DNA of 64,000 bases. Source: Bin16 sp965208625 (GTDB lineage Bacteria > Chloroflexota > Dehalococcoidia > Lucifugimonadales > Australimonadaceae). Positions 1-7,915 of this stretch are shown here, one piece after another. The notes below the pieces were generated by a model. The model had not been told where the DNA came from and made no database searches. It saw only the letters and a list, made by a program, of their open reading frames with translations. Within the stretch, counting starts at the first letter, position 1. Every line of letters begins with the position of its first letter. The stretch covers positions 1,488,001 through 1,552,000 of the forward strand of contig OZ242348.1 in the NCBI GenBank assembly GCA_965208625.1, in the 5' to 3' direction. Position numbers and translations under genes: made by a program.

Positions 1-422
1 CCGATGGCAGGGTGAACATGCGCCTCGAGACGAGCGCGCCATATCTGCGCCGTCCTGGTGCCGTTCTTCCAACTCTTGGCATTCAACTCGATTACTCGCT
101 CAGCCGCATCGCGGAACGTCGGTGTCCTCGCTGTGCGAACGCGGTTATCCAGCGGATCGGCGCCGGAGCGCACATCGCGGGCGTTTGTGAACGCAGCCTC
201 CCGAGCCTCTGCCAATGACACGATCGGGTAACTTCCCAAGCCGATGTAGCGGAAGCGTCCCCTTACCTTGATGCGCTGTACCCACGACTTCGTTATCCTT
301 CCGGACATGGATCGCTGCACATGCAACGACAACCCGAACGAGCCGCGCCCGTCTGTGAATCGTCCAGGCTCGGCGACAGCCTTGACGAAGGTGGCGTTGA
401 GGCGTTTTGGCCGCTCAGTCAT
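1..422 (-). CDS. tyrosine recombinase / P4-type integrase, N-terminal part (runs off left edge)
   Basis: I found this by translating the minus strand from ATG at 422; the frame stays open for 140 codons to the window edge. The first ~85 residues look like the arm DNA-binding domain (DUF4102) of P4-like integrases: LNATFVKAV, then FTDGRGSFGLSLHVQ, a K/R-rich strand, and the family-typical RYIGLGSYPIVSLAEAREAA. Residues from about 100 (TFRDAAERVIEL) resemble the start of the SAM-like core-binding domain. The catalytic R-H-R-Y domain would lie outside the window, so activity cannot be judged. A stop codon two codons upstream makes this ATG the first possible start in frame. Such enzymes integrate islands or prophages, usually at tRNA genes, but none is visible here. 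Family call confident; intactness unknown. Confidence 0.85.
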   Translation of the reverse strand, partial: MTERPKRLNATFVKAVAEPGRFTDGRGSFGLSLHVQRSMSGRITKSWVQRIKVRGRFRYIGLGSYPIVSLAEAREAAFTNARDVRSGADPLDNRVRTARTPTFRDAAERVIELNAKSWKNGTRTAQIWRARLEAHVHPAI

Positions 423-452
423 TACTCACTCGCTTACTCACTTTTTGAGTGA
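422..452. promoter_or_regulatory. tandem 9-bp repeats plus inverted copy at the integrase start
   Basis: TTACTCACT occurs at 422-430 and again at 434-442, a 12-bp period, followed by an inverted TGAGTGA at 446-452. The first copy touches the integrase start codon. The layout suits an operator or a site for a recombination directionality factor acting on the integrase promoter. The pattern is seen directly; the role is inference. Confidence 0.4.
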
Positions 453-565
453 TGCTATGAGCTACAACGGGCAACGTCAAGCACCATATGACAGCACGCG
501 CACAAGGCCGTTACGACGTTTACAGGTTTTCAACATGTCGTCAAGGGAGACACCCTGAAACATGA

Positions 566-592
566 GACTGGTGACCTCGCGGGTCACCAGTC
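566..592. terminator. perfect 11-bp inverted repeat, possible terminator
   Basis: GACTGGTGACC (566-576) pairs perfectly with GGTCACCAGTC (582-592) across the five-base loop TCGCG. There is no T-tract on the plus strand and only a weak one (TCATGTTT) on the minus strand. It lies between the integrase start and the next gene, in a gap (423-652) where I see no gene. It could be a terminator or part of an attachment region. Confidence 0.35.
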
Positions 593-652
593 CAACGCCC
601 TTCATCCGGCGTCCCTCTCATCCTCACCCAGGCTTGTGCAAGGAGGCGTAAC

Positions 653-1390
653 GTGGCCACGGTCAGTCTCGGATTCCTCAGTGCGAACTCGCGCGGTCAC
701 GGCGCCCACTACGACGACTTCCTGCGCCTCGTGCCGGAAGAGGCCGATGTGCGCATCGTCCCGCTCGGGCTCTGGCAGAACTCGCTCTACGACCTGGAGG
801 GCAAGACGCGCGAGCACATCGAGCGCACGACCGCCCTCGTCGCGGAGCACGGCTGGGACGGCATCGCGCTCATGGGCGCGCCGATGCAGGTGCAGAATCC
901 TGGCCACGTCGAGCAGCTGCGTTCCCTGCTGAACATCCCCGCCACAACGGCACTGGAGTCCGGGGCGGCGGCGGTCAAAGCGTTCGGGGCGAGCCGCATC
1001 CTGCTGCTCACGCCCTTCGACGACGGCCTGAACGCGATGCTGCGCGAGTTCCTCACCAGCCAGGGGCTGGACGTCACCGTCCCTGAAACGAACCGCACCG
1101 ACACCAGCCGCGAGGACGTCACCTCCACGGAGCGCAAGAGCGCGGACGAGGTCTACCGCCTCGCCGTCGACGCATTCGAGAGCGCGTCGGACGTGGACGC
1201 GATCTACTTCCAGGGCGCACCACTCAACCCGCTGCTCGCGGTCGAGCGGCTGGAAGCCGACCTCGGCGTGCCCGTCGTCGCCAGCAACCCGGCGATGTTC
1301 TGGCACATCACGTCGCTGCTCGGCCATCGTTTGCCGTCGAGCGCCGACGGCTGCGGGAGGCTGCTGCGGGAATGGCCGGCGCGCGTTTGA
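653..1390 (+). CDS. Asp/Glu racemase / arylmalonate decarboxylase / maleate isomerase superfamily protein
   Basis: A 245-residue protein of the two-domain Asp/Glu racemase fold, close in layout to maleate cis-trans isomerases and arylmalonate decarboxylases. Visible landmarks are the N-terminal GFLSANSRGHGAHYDDF, the first-domain loop DGIALMGAPMQVQ (69-81), TTALESGAAAVKAFGASRILLLTP-type strand/turn (98-121), and the second-domain DAIYFQGAPLNP (182-193) followed by GVPVVASNPAMFWH. The two loops that normally hold the catalytic cysteines read GAPM and QGAP here, with no Cys in either. The GTG start at 653 follows AAGGAGG (640-646) at good spacing. The fold is clear; the reaction is not, and classical racemase or isomerase chemistry is doubtful. 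Confidence 0.75.
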   Translation: MATVSLGFLSANSRGHGAHYDDFLRLVPEEADVRIVPLGLWQNSLYDLEGKTREHIERTTALVAEHGWDGIALMGAPMQVQNPGHVEQLRSLLNIPATTALESGAAAVKAFGASRILLLTPFDDGLNAMLREFLTSQGLDVTVPETNRTDTSREDVTSTERKSADEVYRLAVDAFESASDVDAIYFQGAPLNPLLAVERLEADLGVPVVASNPAMFWHITSLLGHRLPSSADGCGRLLREWPARV

Positions 1391-1511
1391 CGCGCTCTCT
1401 TTACTGACCGCCTCTACCCCATCCCCCGCCCCGGCTGTTGTTAATGTCCGGCTAGCCGTTCGCTCCCATACGGACCGACCAGGCACAGCGTACAATGAAA
1501 GTGGATGAGTT

Positions 1512-1886
1512 ATGAGAAAGGGTGAAGCCATTCTGCGCGCACACTCCTACGGTTCAGAGTTCCCGATCGAGCAACTCCCTGACGGCTGTGAGGAAACCTC
1601 CATGGGCTGGCTGTTCGGCGCTACGCGGCAGTGGCGCGGGGCGGACGGTCTGCACGTTCGGGAGTATGGAGGAAGACTCCTCGCGCACTATGACCGTGTC
1701 GACCCGCGCCGCAACCTCGTCGGGCACTGGATAGCCGACGCCCCGTTCGAGCTCGCGCTCGGGAGCAGCGGCGTGGTGGGGATGCTCGCCAGCGTCACCG
1801 TGAGCGCCGCCTCCACCCTCGCCTGGATCGTCGCTGCGCTCGTAACTACCGTCTCGGCCAGCATCTTCGCCCGCACGCGCTTCTAG
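1512..1886 (+). CDS. hypothetical protein with C-terminal hydrophobic segment
   Basis: A 124-residue protein I do not recognise. The first ~80 residues are polar and aromatic (GWLFGATRQWR, DGLHVREYGGRLLAHYDRVDPRRNLVGHWIADAPFE). The last ~40 form one or two hydrophobic stretches (SSGVVGMLASVTVSAASTLAWIVAALVTTV) ending in RTRF, suggesting a C-terminal membrane anchor. A possible -10 box TACAAT lies at 1491-1496, putting a transcript start close to the ATG. It is convergent with the VWA gene, whose stop is 8 nt away. Coding status rests on composition and frame length only. Confidence 0.5.
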   Translation: MRKGEAILRAHSYGSEFPIEQLPDGCEETSMGWLFGATRQWRGADGLHVREYGGRLLAHYDRVDPRRNLVGHWIADAPFELALGSSGVVGMLASVTVSAASTLAWIVAALVTTVSASIFARTRF

Positions 1887-1894
1887 CCCACCGC

Positions 1895-3919
1895 CTACCG
1901 GCTGTATCCCGAGTCGTCCGGCGGCGTGTAGGGGACGCCCCTGAGCAGCGCCTCCATCACGAAGGCGAAGTCCTTGAACGCCGCCAGGTGCCCCAGTTGG
2001 CCGTGCAGGCCGTCCACGAGACCCTGAAGGCTCCATAGATCGCGATCGGCGTCATACTCCCGGAAGCCGTCCAGCGCGTTGTATCTGTCCGCCGTCAGCG
2101 CCACGACCGCGCCGAACGACAGCAGCGGGTCCACCAGGGCGGGTCTCACCTGTCCACCGCCTGCGATATCCGTGCTCTGGCTCCAGCCACGGCCGCTTTC
2201 CGGCTCCACCCACCGCAGCTCCACCTGCCCCAGGGCGCCATAACGCCGGAAGTCGTCGTGCAGTTCCAACTCGTAGAAGACGGTCGTGGCCGCGCCCGAG
2301 TAGACCTCGGCGAACTCCTTGCGGTCCTGCGTGAACGATTCGGCGGACGAAACGCGGTTCTCGTAGCCGACGATGCGCCACGCCTTCACCGCGTCCGGGT
2401 CCCACGTCACCTGCGCACGCGTCTGGTCGGCCACCGGTGAAGCGAGCGCCAGCCAGTTGTCGCGGCGGAACGTCGCGCGCGCCTGCTCCTCGTCGAACAG
2501 GTATCGGTACCAGCCGTTGCCGTGCTGCGCCAATTGCTCCAGCAGGTGGTCGTTGTAGTTCTCGATGCCGACGCCCACGGTGACGAGCCGCAGCGGGTTC
2601 GCGCCGTCCGGCGCCGACGTGGACTCCAGGATGGCGAACGGGTCGGTGGCGTCGACGTTCGCCACGCCGTCGGACATCAGGATGACGTAGTTCAGCGCAT
2701 CGGGGCGCTCCCGCCGCATCGTGTCCGCCAACTCCACGCCCAGATCCAATCCCGCCTGCACGTTGGTGCTGTCGTGCGGCGCGAGCCGGGCGATGGAGTC
2801 GATCACCGCGCGGTCGTCCGGCGATGCGTACTTCACGGTCAGGTCGTGGAGGACCTCCGTGGTGAAGTGGACGACCGATATGCGGTCGTCCGCGTCCAGG
2901 CTGCGCCTGATCGCTTCAGCCGCCTCGCGTGCGATGGCCACCCGGTTCCCTTCGTTCATCGAGCCGGACGCGTCGAGCACCAACGTCACGTTGAGCGGGC
3001 CGTCCTGTACCACCTCCGGCGCCTTGAACGCCACGCGCGCCATGTACCTGCCGCTGTCCAGCGGGTGCGCGATGAGATCGGACGTGATGGCGAAGCGGTC
3101 GCTGGCCGTGGGGGGGGCGTAGCCGTAGTCGAAGGCGTTCACCCATTCCTCCGCCCGCACCGACGCCGGGTCCACCCGGTAGCCCGCCCGCGCCCAGTTC
3201 AGCGCCAGCTGGAACGACGTGCGGTCGGTGTCGAGGCTGAACGTGGAGATGTTCTCCTCCCGCGCCTCGGTGAAGAGTTGCCGCTCGTAGTCCTGGAACG
3301 TGGTGGCCCCCGGCTGGTCAGTCGAGCGCTGCTCCGGCAACACCGGTGCAGCCTCCAGTACCGCTTGCGGCGCAAGCGTCGGCGTGGGACGTGGCGCCGG
3401 AACGGCGGTGGGTGCTGAAGAACTCTCCATCGTCGCCATCGCTGTCGGGGTCGGCGCAGCGCGGTACTGTTCGCCATCCACACCGGCAATGCCCGGTATA
3501 CCCGGGGCTCCAGGTACGCCATCCGATTCTTCAGGGCCCGCAGACTCCATCATCGCCGCGGGCATCGGCGTCGGCGTCGCTGCGAGGGGTACAGCCGTGG
3601 CCGTATCCGCAAGCACACCAGCTGCAGGCAACCCACCGCCTCCACTGGTGCCGACCGCGAACCACACCGAACCACCCCCGACGGCCACGACCGCTACCGC
3701 CGCCGTCGCAGCGAGCGCGGGCGCGAAGCGGAATCCATCCACCGGCGTCCCGACGTCGCGGAGCACAGCCCACAGCGGCTTGGGGGCCTGCTCTCCGAGG
3801 CGGCTCTCCAGCGCTCCCCAGAGGTCAGGCGTGGGAGGGACGTTGGCCGGGCCGGAGGCGAAATGCTCCTCCAGCAGACGTTCGATCTCCCTGTCGTTCA
3901 TGTCGTTGTTCCTGTTCAT
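1895..3919 (-). CDS. membrane-anchored von Willebrand factor A (YfbK-like) protein fused to an anti-sigma-like N-terminus
   Basis: A 674-residue protein. Residues 1-60 are a charged helical region (DREIERLLEEHFASGP, DLWGALESRL) like the cytoplasmic part of anti-sigma factors. One transmembrane segment follows (about 64-90), then a Pro/Ala/Thr-rich linker (100-200), a YfbK-type N-terminal domain (YERQLFTEAREENISTFSLD) and a VWA domain with MIDAS motif DASGS at 316-320. The C-terminal portion has the YfbK/DUF3520-like region. Its start codon overlaps the stop of the ECF sigma gene (ATGA), so the two are translationally coupled. It probably binds and holds the sigma factor while the VWA domain senses something outside the membrane. 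The anti-sigma role is inference; VWA identity is strong. Confidence 0.85.
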   Translation of the reverse strand: MNRNNDMNDREIERLLEEHFASGPANVPPTPDLWGALESRLGEQAPKPLWAVLRDVGTPVDGFRFAPALAATAAVAVVAVGGGSVWFAVGTSGGGGLPAAGVLADTATAVPLAATPTPMPAAMMESAGPEESDGVPGAPGIPGIAGVDGEQYRAAPTPTAMATMESSSAPTAVPAPRPTPTLAPQAVLEAAPVLPEQRSTDQPGATTFQDYERQLFTEAREENISTFSLDTDRTSFQLALNWARAGYRVDPASVRAEEWVNAFDYGYAPPTASDRFAITSDLIAHPLDSGRYMARVAFKAPEVVQDGPLNVTLVLDASGSMNEGNRVAIAREAAEAIRRSLDADDRISVVHFTTEVLHDLTVKYASPDDRAVIDSIARLAPHDSTNVQAGLDLGVELADTMRRERPDALNYVILMSDGVANVDATDPFAILESTSAPDGANPLRLVTVGVGIENYNDHLLEQLAQHGNGWYRYLFDEEQARATFRRDNWLALASPVADQTRAQVTWDPDAVKAWRIVGYENRVSSAESFTQDRKEFAEVYSGAATTVFYELELHDDFRRYGALGQVELRWVEPESGRGWSQSTDIAGGGQVRPALVDPLLSFGAVVALTADRYNALDGFREYDADRDLWSLQGLVDGLHGQLGHLAAFKDFAFVMEALLRGVPYTPPDDSGYSR

Positions 3920-4467
3920 CGCTGCTCACCTGCTACGCCCTGCTCATCGCTCAACCGCTGCCGCAACGCCTGGTGCGCCCGGTGCAGGCGCGACTTCACC
4001 GTGCCCTCGTTCAAGCCCGCCGCCCGCGCCACCTCCTGCACCGACATCTCCGAGAAATACCGCAACACCACCACCTGCCGGTGCTCCGGGCTCAACCCCG
4101 CAATCGCCTGCTGGAGTGTCTGCCGTTCCAGCTGGGAATCGAGTGCGTCCGCGGGGTCTTCGGCATCGCCGGGCCAATCGCCTCCCTCGATGGGCGTCGT
4201 GACGACGTAGCGCCTGCGGCGCTGGTTCATCACCTCGTTCACCAGGATGCGCATGAGCCAGGGTTTGAAGGGGCGTCCTCGCCTGAAGGTGCGTATGCCC
4301 TTCCAGGCGGAGAGGAACGCCTCCTGCGCCAGCTCCTCGGCGATGGCGCGGTTGCCGGTCATGTTGTACGCCGTGCCAAATACGACGCCTTGATATCGCT
4401 CGACGAGGTAGCGGAATGCTTCGCGGTCGCCGCGTTGGCATCGTTGGACGGCATCGTTCTCAATCAT
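3916..4467 (-). CDS. ECF-family RNA polymerase sigma factor
   Basis: A 183-residue sigma-70 family factor with only regions 2 and 4, as in ECF sigmas. Region 2 is visible as AFRYLVERYQGVVFGTAYNMTGNRAIAEELAQEAFLSAWKGI-type sequence (about 16-58), and region 4 as QAIAGLSPEHRQVVVLRYFSEMSVQEVARAAGLNEGTVKSRLHRA-type helix-turn-helix (about 120-165). ATG 4467 is preceded by GGGGAG. It is the first gene of a two-gene unit with the membrane VWA protein, overlapping it by 4 nt. An ECF-type promoter lies just upstream, which suggests autoregulation. The signal it responds to is unknown. Confidence 0.93.
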   Translation of the reverse strand: MIENDAVQRCQRGDREAFRYLVERYQGVVFGTAYNMTGNRAIAEELAQEAFLSAWKGIRTFRRGRPFKPWLMRILVNEVMNQRRRRYVVTTPIEGGDWPGDAEDPADALDSQLERQTLQQAIAGLSPEHRQVVVLRYFSEMSVQEVARAAGLNEGTVKSRLHRAHQALRQRLSDEQGVAGEQR

Positions 4468-4526
4468 GCCTGCTCCCCGGAGTGCGGCCCTTCGGATTCG
4501 TGGTGCGAGCGCGCTCTACCGGATAC

Positions 4527-4552
4527 TACGCAGGCTTCGTCCGAAACGTTCC
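4527..4552 (-). promoter_or_regulatory. ECF-type promoter (GGAAC-N17-CGTA) of the sigma/VWA operon
   Basis: On the minus strand, GGAAC (4552-4548) is followed after exactly 17 nt by CGTA (4530-4527). This is the classical -35/-10 arrangement read by many ECF sigma factors, about 60 nt upstream of the ECF sigma gene itself. It is a good candidate for positive autoregulation. Confidence 0.65.
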
Positions 4553-4569
4553 CCACACCGAAGGCGCGC

Positions 4570-5112
4570 CTAGCAGCCGGTGACGTGCGGAGCGGCGAGC
4601 AGGAGCGAGGCGAGCGTCTTCGCGTCGTTCAGTTCACCGGCGCGCGCGAGCTGCACCGCCTCGGCGAACGGCATGCGCTCGAGCGTGATGCGCTCGTCGT
4701 CGTCCGGCGCGAGCGGATTGGCGAAGAGGCCCGTCGCGAGGAACGAGTGCAGCCGCTCCGTCATGGAGCCCGGTGCGGCGAAGAAGTTGCCGAGCTCGAT
4801 CAGCTCCGCGGCGTCCAGCCCCGTCTCCTCGCGCAACTCGCGGCGCGCGGCGTCGAGCGGCGACGCGTCGTCCTCAATCACGCCCGCGGGGAACTCCAGC
4901 AGTTCGCGGCCCGCGGCCTTCCGGTACTGGCGCACCATCACGACGTTGCCGTCGTCGTCCAGCGGAACGATGACCACGGAACTGGGATGCTGCACGATGT
5001 CGCGCAGCGTCTCTTTGCCGTCCTCCAGGACGACGCGTTCAACGCGCAGCGTGACGCGCCGTCCCACCAGTTCGCTCTCTATGGCGATGGTGCGCTCGGG
5101 CTCGTCAGCCAA
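4570..5112 (-). CDS. Nudix hydrolase (ADP-ribose pyrophosphatase-like)
   Basis: A 180-residue Nudix protein, probably an ADP-sugar or ADP-ribose pyrophosphatase by its layout: an N-terminal beta domain with VVIVPLDDDGNVVMVRQYR, then GRELLEFPAG and a Nudix box at 77-99 (RELREETGL core, R91 to L99). The box matches the core REUxEExGU exactly, but the first glutamate position (83) is Ala, a tolerated deviation. FFAAPGSMTERLHSFLA following the box is typical of the ADP-ribose branch. The TTG start overlaps the end of nadK by 8 nt, so these two NAD/nucleotide genes form one transcription unit. Confidence 0.85.
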   Translation of the reverse strand: MADEPERTIAIESELVGRRVTLRVERVVLEDGKETLRDIVQHPSSVVIVPLDDDGNVVMVRQYRKAAGRELLEFPAGVIEDDASPLDAARRELREETGLDAAELIELGNFFAAPGSMTERLHSFLATGLFANPLAPDDDERITLERMPFAEAVQLARAGELNDAKTLASLLLAAPHVTGC

Positions 5113-5992
5113 GGCGCGCCTCGTCCGCGGCGAGCCGCCGCGCGATGTGCACGGACTGCTCCGCGCCGCGCCGCAGCCGGTACACCAGCGTCTCGTAGAA
5201 GTGGTCCGGCGAGCCCCCGCGCAGGAACCGGGCGCGGTAGGGGCTGCGCGACACCGTCACCGTGTCGCCCTTCCCCATCGGTACGTCGACGAACCCGTCC
5301 GCGGTCATGATGGCGTCGTGGTCGCTCTTGATGGTCAGCTCCACCGAACTGTCCTCCGGCACGACGACCGGCGCGTCGAGGTCGCCGTGAGTCGCGACGG
5401 GCACGATCACCATGTCGCCGGACGCGGGGTAGAGTATCGGCCCGCCCGCTGCGAGCGCGTATGCGGTGCTGCCGGTCGCCGTCGAGACGATGACCGCGTC
5501 GGCTTGGTACGTGGTGAGCTCGACGCCGTTGACGGCGACGCCGATGCGGGCGAGGTGAGCGATGCGCCCCCTGCCGACGACGACGTCGTTCAGGACGGCG
5601 GCGGTATCGCTGCTCTCCCCCGAGGCCCGCGTGACGGCCTGCACCATGCGGCGCTCGTCGATCCACGTGAAGCCGCCCTCCAGGTACTGCGGCACGAGTT
5701 CCAGCGCGTCGGCAGCCTCGATCTCGGTGAGGAAGCCGAGACGTCCGAGGTTCACGCCGAGCAATGGAATGTCAGCCTCGGCGGCCATGCGCGCGGCGCG
5801 GAGCAGCGTGCCGTCGCCTCCGACGGTGATGAGCGCGGCAGGCGCGATCTCCGCGAGCACCGCTTCACCGGCAGAGGTCGACAGCAGCGGGTGATGCGTT
5901 CCGAGCGCATCCGCCAGCTCCTCGGCGAGCGGCCGGGCACGGTCAGAGACGGTGTTATAGAGGATCGCTGCCTGGGTGGGGTCTATCTGCAC
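5105..5992 (-). CDS. nadK: NAD kinase
   Basis: A 295-residue ATP-NAD kinase that phosphorylates NAD to NADP. The GGDGT motif is at 58-62, followed by LGVNLGRLGFLTE (about 80-92), the NDVVVGRG-type loop and TGSTAYALAAGGPILYP, all family hallmarks around the NAD site. The start is GTG 5992, with GAGG upstream and a TATAAT box 18 nt before it. It overlaps the downstream Nudix gene by 8 nt. Length is normal. Confidence 0.95.
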   Translation of the reverse strand: MQIDPTQAAILYNTVSDRARPLAEELADALGTHHPLLSTSAGEAVLAEIAPAALITVGGDGTLLRAARMAAEADIPLLGVNLGRLGFLTEIEAADALELVPQYLEGGFTWIDERRMVQAVTRASGESSDTAAVLNDVVVGRGRIAHLARIGVAVNGVELTTYQADAVIVSTATGSTAYALAAGGPILYPASGDMVIVPVATHGDLDAPVVVPEDSSVELTIKSDHDAIMTADGFVDVPMGKGDTVTVSRSPYRARFLRGGSPDHFYETLVYRLRRGAEQSVHIARRLAADEARLG

Positions 5993-6009
5993 GTCTTACC
6001 TCGTGGGTC

Positions 6010-6015
6010 ATTATA
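6010..6015 (-). promoter_or_regulatory. TATAAT -10 box for nadK
   Basis: The minus strand reads TATAAT at 6015-6010, so transcription would begin around 6003, about 10 nt before the GTG start of nadK. No good -35 is visible. Confidence 0.5.
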
Positions 6016-6087
6016 CGGGCTTACCCGGCGCCAGGAGCTAGACGGAGCGGGGTTTACCCCCTCCGCGATGCACCCAGACAAGAAAGC

Positions 6088-6240
6088 CTGAACAAGGTGT
6101 CCAACGATTTCAAAAGCTTGGCGGTGTTCACTGGTGTCCATTCCGTTGCATCGTGTTGCATCGCGCCTGTGGTGGGATGCGGGACGGTCATGCAACCAGC
6201 GTACGCGGTCGAGGCGCGACCGCGAAAGGGGCGGGTGTCA
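6088..6240 (-). repeat. mosaic dispersed repeat, divergent copy (copy D)
   Basis: Read on the minus strand, the outer ~59 nt (6240-6182) match the 5' block of the 207-bp repeats at 42.0 and 44.0 kb, including GTACGCTGGTTGCATGACCG. The inner end (6113-6088) matches their 3' block, TTGAAATCGTTG then GACACCTTGTTCAG. The central ~66 nt are unrelated and hold two direct GATGCAAC repeats instead of the CTATAGAC hairpins. The element sits in the 5993-6468 gap between nadK and prs, which has no gene I can support. Confidence 0.6.
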
Positions 6241-6253
6241 GGAGTTCGACAGT

Positions 6254-6291
6254 CCTCACCCTGACTCTCTCCCACGCCTGGGAGAGGGATC
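6254..6291 (-). repeat. dispersed G/C-rich hairpin repeat (R1 family)
   Basis: On the minus strand this reads GATCCCTCTCCCAGG, then a loop, then GGGAGAGAG followed by TCAGGGTGAGG. It is the same family as copies at 23.2, 26.6, 27.3, 30.1, 34.7, 34.8 and 45.5 kb, and the closest in sequence to the copy at 45.5 kb. Confidence 0.6.
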
Positions 6292-6388
6292 AAATACCTG
6301 CACCGCGCCCCACCGCAAGGTTAGGCAAAGTCTCCTCAAGGGAGGACCCGGCGCGCCGTCCTGTTCCCCAACGGGGTCTGGGTTTGTG

Positions 6389-6394
6389 TAGAAT
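6389..6394 (+). promoter_or_regulatory. TAGAAT -10 box for prs
   Basis: TAGAAT lies 74 nt before the chosen prs start, giving a leader of about 68 nt. No convincing -35 is visible. The spacing and the match to other -10 boxes in the window support it. Confidence 0.4.
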
Positions 6395-6468
6395 CAGCGG
6401 GCGCCCCTGTGCAGCCCAGATCCACCAGACGAACGCCCTGAAGAACCATGTACGCCCGGAGTGAAGAG

Positions 6469-7431
6469 ATGCCCCTGTACGAAGAGCTGAAGATATTCAG
6501 CGGCAACTCCAACCCCGCTCTCGCCAACGAGATCGCCAACTACCTCGGGATGCCGCTCAGCGAACTCGAGGCATTCAAGTTCAGCAACGACAACACCTTC
6601 GTGCGTATCAACGAGAACGTGCGCCAGCGCGACGTCTTCCTCGTGCAGTCGTTCTCCGTCCCGGTCAACGACAACGTCGTGGAGATGCTCATCATGATCG
6701 ACGCCGCCAAACGGGCGTCGGCCGGGCGCATCACCGCCGTCATCCCCTACTACGGCTACGGCCGCACCGACAAGAAGGACCAGCCCCGCGTGCCCATCAC
6801 CGCACGGCTCATCGCCGACCTGCTGACCACCGCCGGAGCCGACCGCGTGCTGACGATGGACCTGCACGCCGGGCAGATACAGGGCTTCTTCAACATCCCC
6901 GTAGACGAGCTGACCGCGATGCCCATCATCGTCGACCAGTTCAACGCGATGGGGATCGAGGACCCGGTCGTCGTCGCCGTGGACATCGGGATATCGAAAC
7001 GGGCGCGCGACATGGCCGAGGAGCTTGGCGCGCCGCTCGCCATCATCGAGAAGCGCCGCACCGGGAACAACGACCAGAGCGAACTGCTCAACATCATCGG
7101 GGAGGTGGAGGGCAAGACCGCCATCCTCATGGACGACGAGGTGGACACGGGCGGCACGATGGTCAACGCGGCGGTGGCGCTGGAGAACGCGGGCGTGAAG
7201 GCGGTCTACGCATCGTCCACGCACGCGGTGCTCTCCGGCGGCGCGCCCGGGCGCCTGACCGGCAGTCCGATACGGGAGTACGTCTGCACGAACACGATAC
7301 CGATGCCTCCGGACAAGATGAGCGACCGCATGAATATCGTCTCCGTCGCCCCGCTGCTGGGCGAGGCGATCTACCGCATCCACACCGGAACGTCTGTCGG
7401 CGCCATGTTCCAGAAGCGGACCCATGCCTGA
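6469..7431 (+). CDS. prs: ribose-phosphate pyrophosphokinase (PRPP synthetase)
   Basis: Makes PRPP from ribose 5-phosphate and ATP, feeding the purine and histidine genes found later in the window. From ATG 6469 the protein is 320 residues, the normal length; an in-frame ATG seven codons earlier is possible but GGAG at 6458-6461 suits 6469. Seen motifs are KIFSGNSNPALA at the N-terminus, PYYGYGRTDKKDQPR, DLHAGQIQGFF and the PRPP loop DDEVDTGGTMVNAA. The gene overlaps the next by 8 nt. Confidence 0.95.
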   Translation: MPLYEELKIFSGNSNPALANEIANYLGMPLSELEAFKFSNDNTFVRINENVRQRDVFLVQSFSVPVNDNVVEMLIMIDAAKRASAGRITAVIPYYGYGRTDKKDQPRVPITARLIADLLTTAGADRVLTMDLHAGQIQGFFNIPVDELTAMPIIVDQFNAMGIEDPVVVAVDIGISKRARDMAEELGAPLAIIEKRRTGNNDQSELLNIIGEVEGKTAILMDDEVDTGGTMVNAAVALENAGVKAVYASSTHAVLSGGAPGRLTGSPIREYVCTNTIPMPPDKMSDRMNIVSVAPLLGEAIYRIHTGTSVGAMFQKRTHA

Positions 7432-7912
7432 CGACCGCGCATACGCGCGGTACGACCTGGGCGTCTGCGCCTTCGTCGAACCGGAGTCGGTCGGCCAGCC
7501 GGGCCGCCGGTTCTTCCGCCTGCGCGCTTCCGGAGAGCACGGCTCCGCGCTCCTCTGGCTCGAGAAGGAGGAGTTGCACGAACTCGCCACCACCATCAAG
7601 CGGCTCCTCCGCACCGCCGTCCGCATCACCGGCGAACCGGTTGCCGCGGCGAGCGCCGACACCCGCGCCGACCACGACCAGAAGGTCTTCGCGCTCTCGC
7701 TCGGCCACGACCGCTCGACCGGACGCTACATGCTGCTGGCGCAGTGCTCCGACGAGGAGGACGACGCCATCGCCCTGTGGATCGAGCACGACACTCTCGA
7801 CTGGCTCGCCGACCGTGCGTTCGAAGTATGCGACGCCGGACGCCCGCGCTGCGCCCTCTGCGGCGGCGCGACCCCGGCTGACGAGACCCACGCCTGCCCG
7901 CGCGCCAACTGA
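7424..7912 (+). CDS. DUF3090-family protein with C-terminal zinc-ribbon-like motif
   Basis: A 162-residue protein matching my memory of DUF3090 (TIGR03847), best known in Actinobacteria. It shows VGQPGRRFFRLRA, LEKEELHELATTIKRLL, an acidic C-terminal half, and the family-typical end CALCGGATPADETHACPRAN, whose cysteines and histidine could bind zinc. It starts inside the end of prs (8-nt overlap) and is followed after 3 nt by an SCO1664-like gene, the usual partner. The biochemical role is unknown. Confidence 0.75.
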   Translation: MPDDRAYARYDLGVCAFVEPESVGQPGRRFFRLRASGEHGSALLWLEKEELHELATTIKRLLRTAVRITGEPVAAASADTRADHDQKVFALSLGHDRSTGRYMLLAQCSDEEDDAIALWIEHDTLDWLADRAFEVCDAGRPRCALCGGATPADETHACPRAN

Positions 7913-7915
7913 GCC

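Noticed and set aside
12..558. Plus-strand open frames at the left edge
   Set aside because: They are antisense to the integrase frame or just past it, with no Shine-Dalgarno and no protein-like composition.
4570..5112. Nudix box with Ala in place of the first Glu considered as a dead enzyme
   Set aside because: The catalytic core REUxEExGU is intact and this first position varies in active family members.
5993..6468. Search for a tRNA or other RNA gene in this and the other gaps
   Set aside because: No cloverleaf or TTCGA-containing arm with matching stems was found in any gap.
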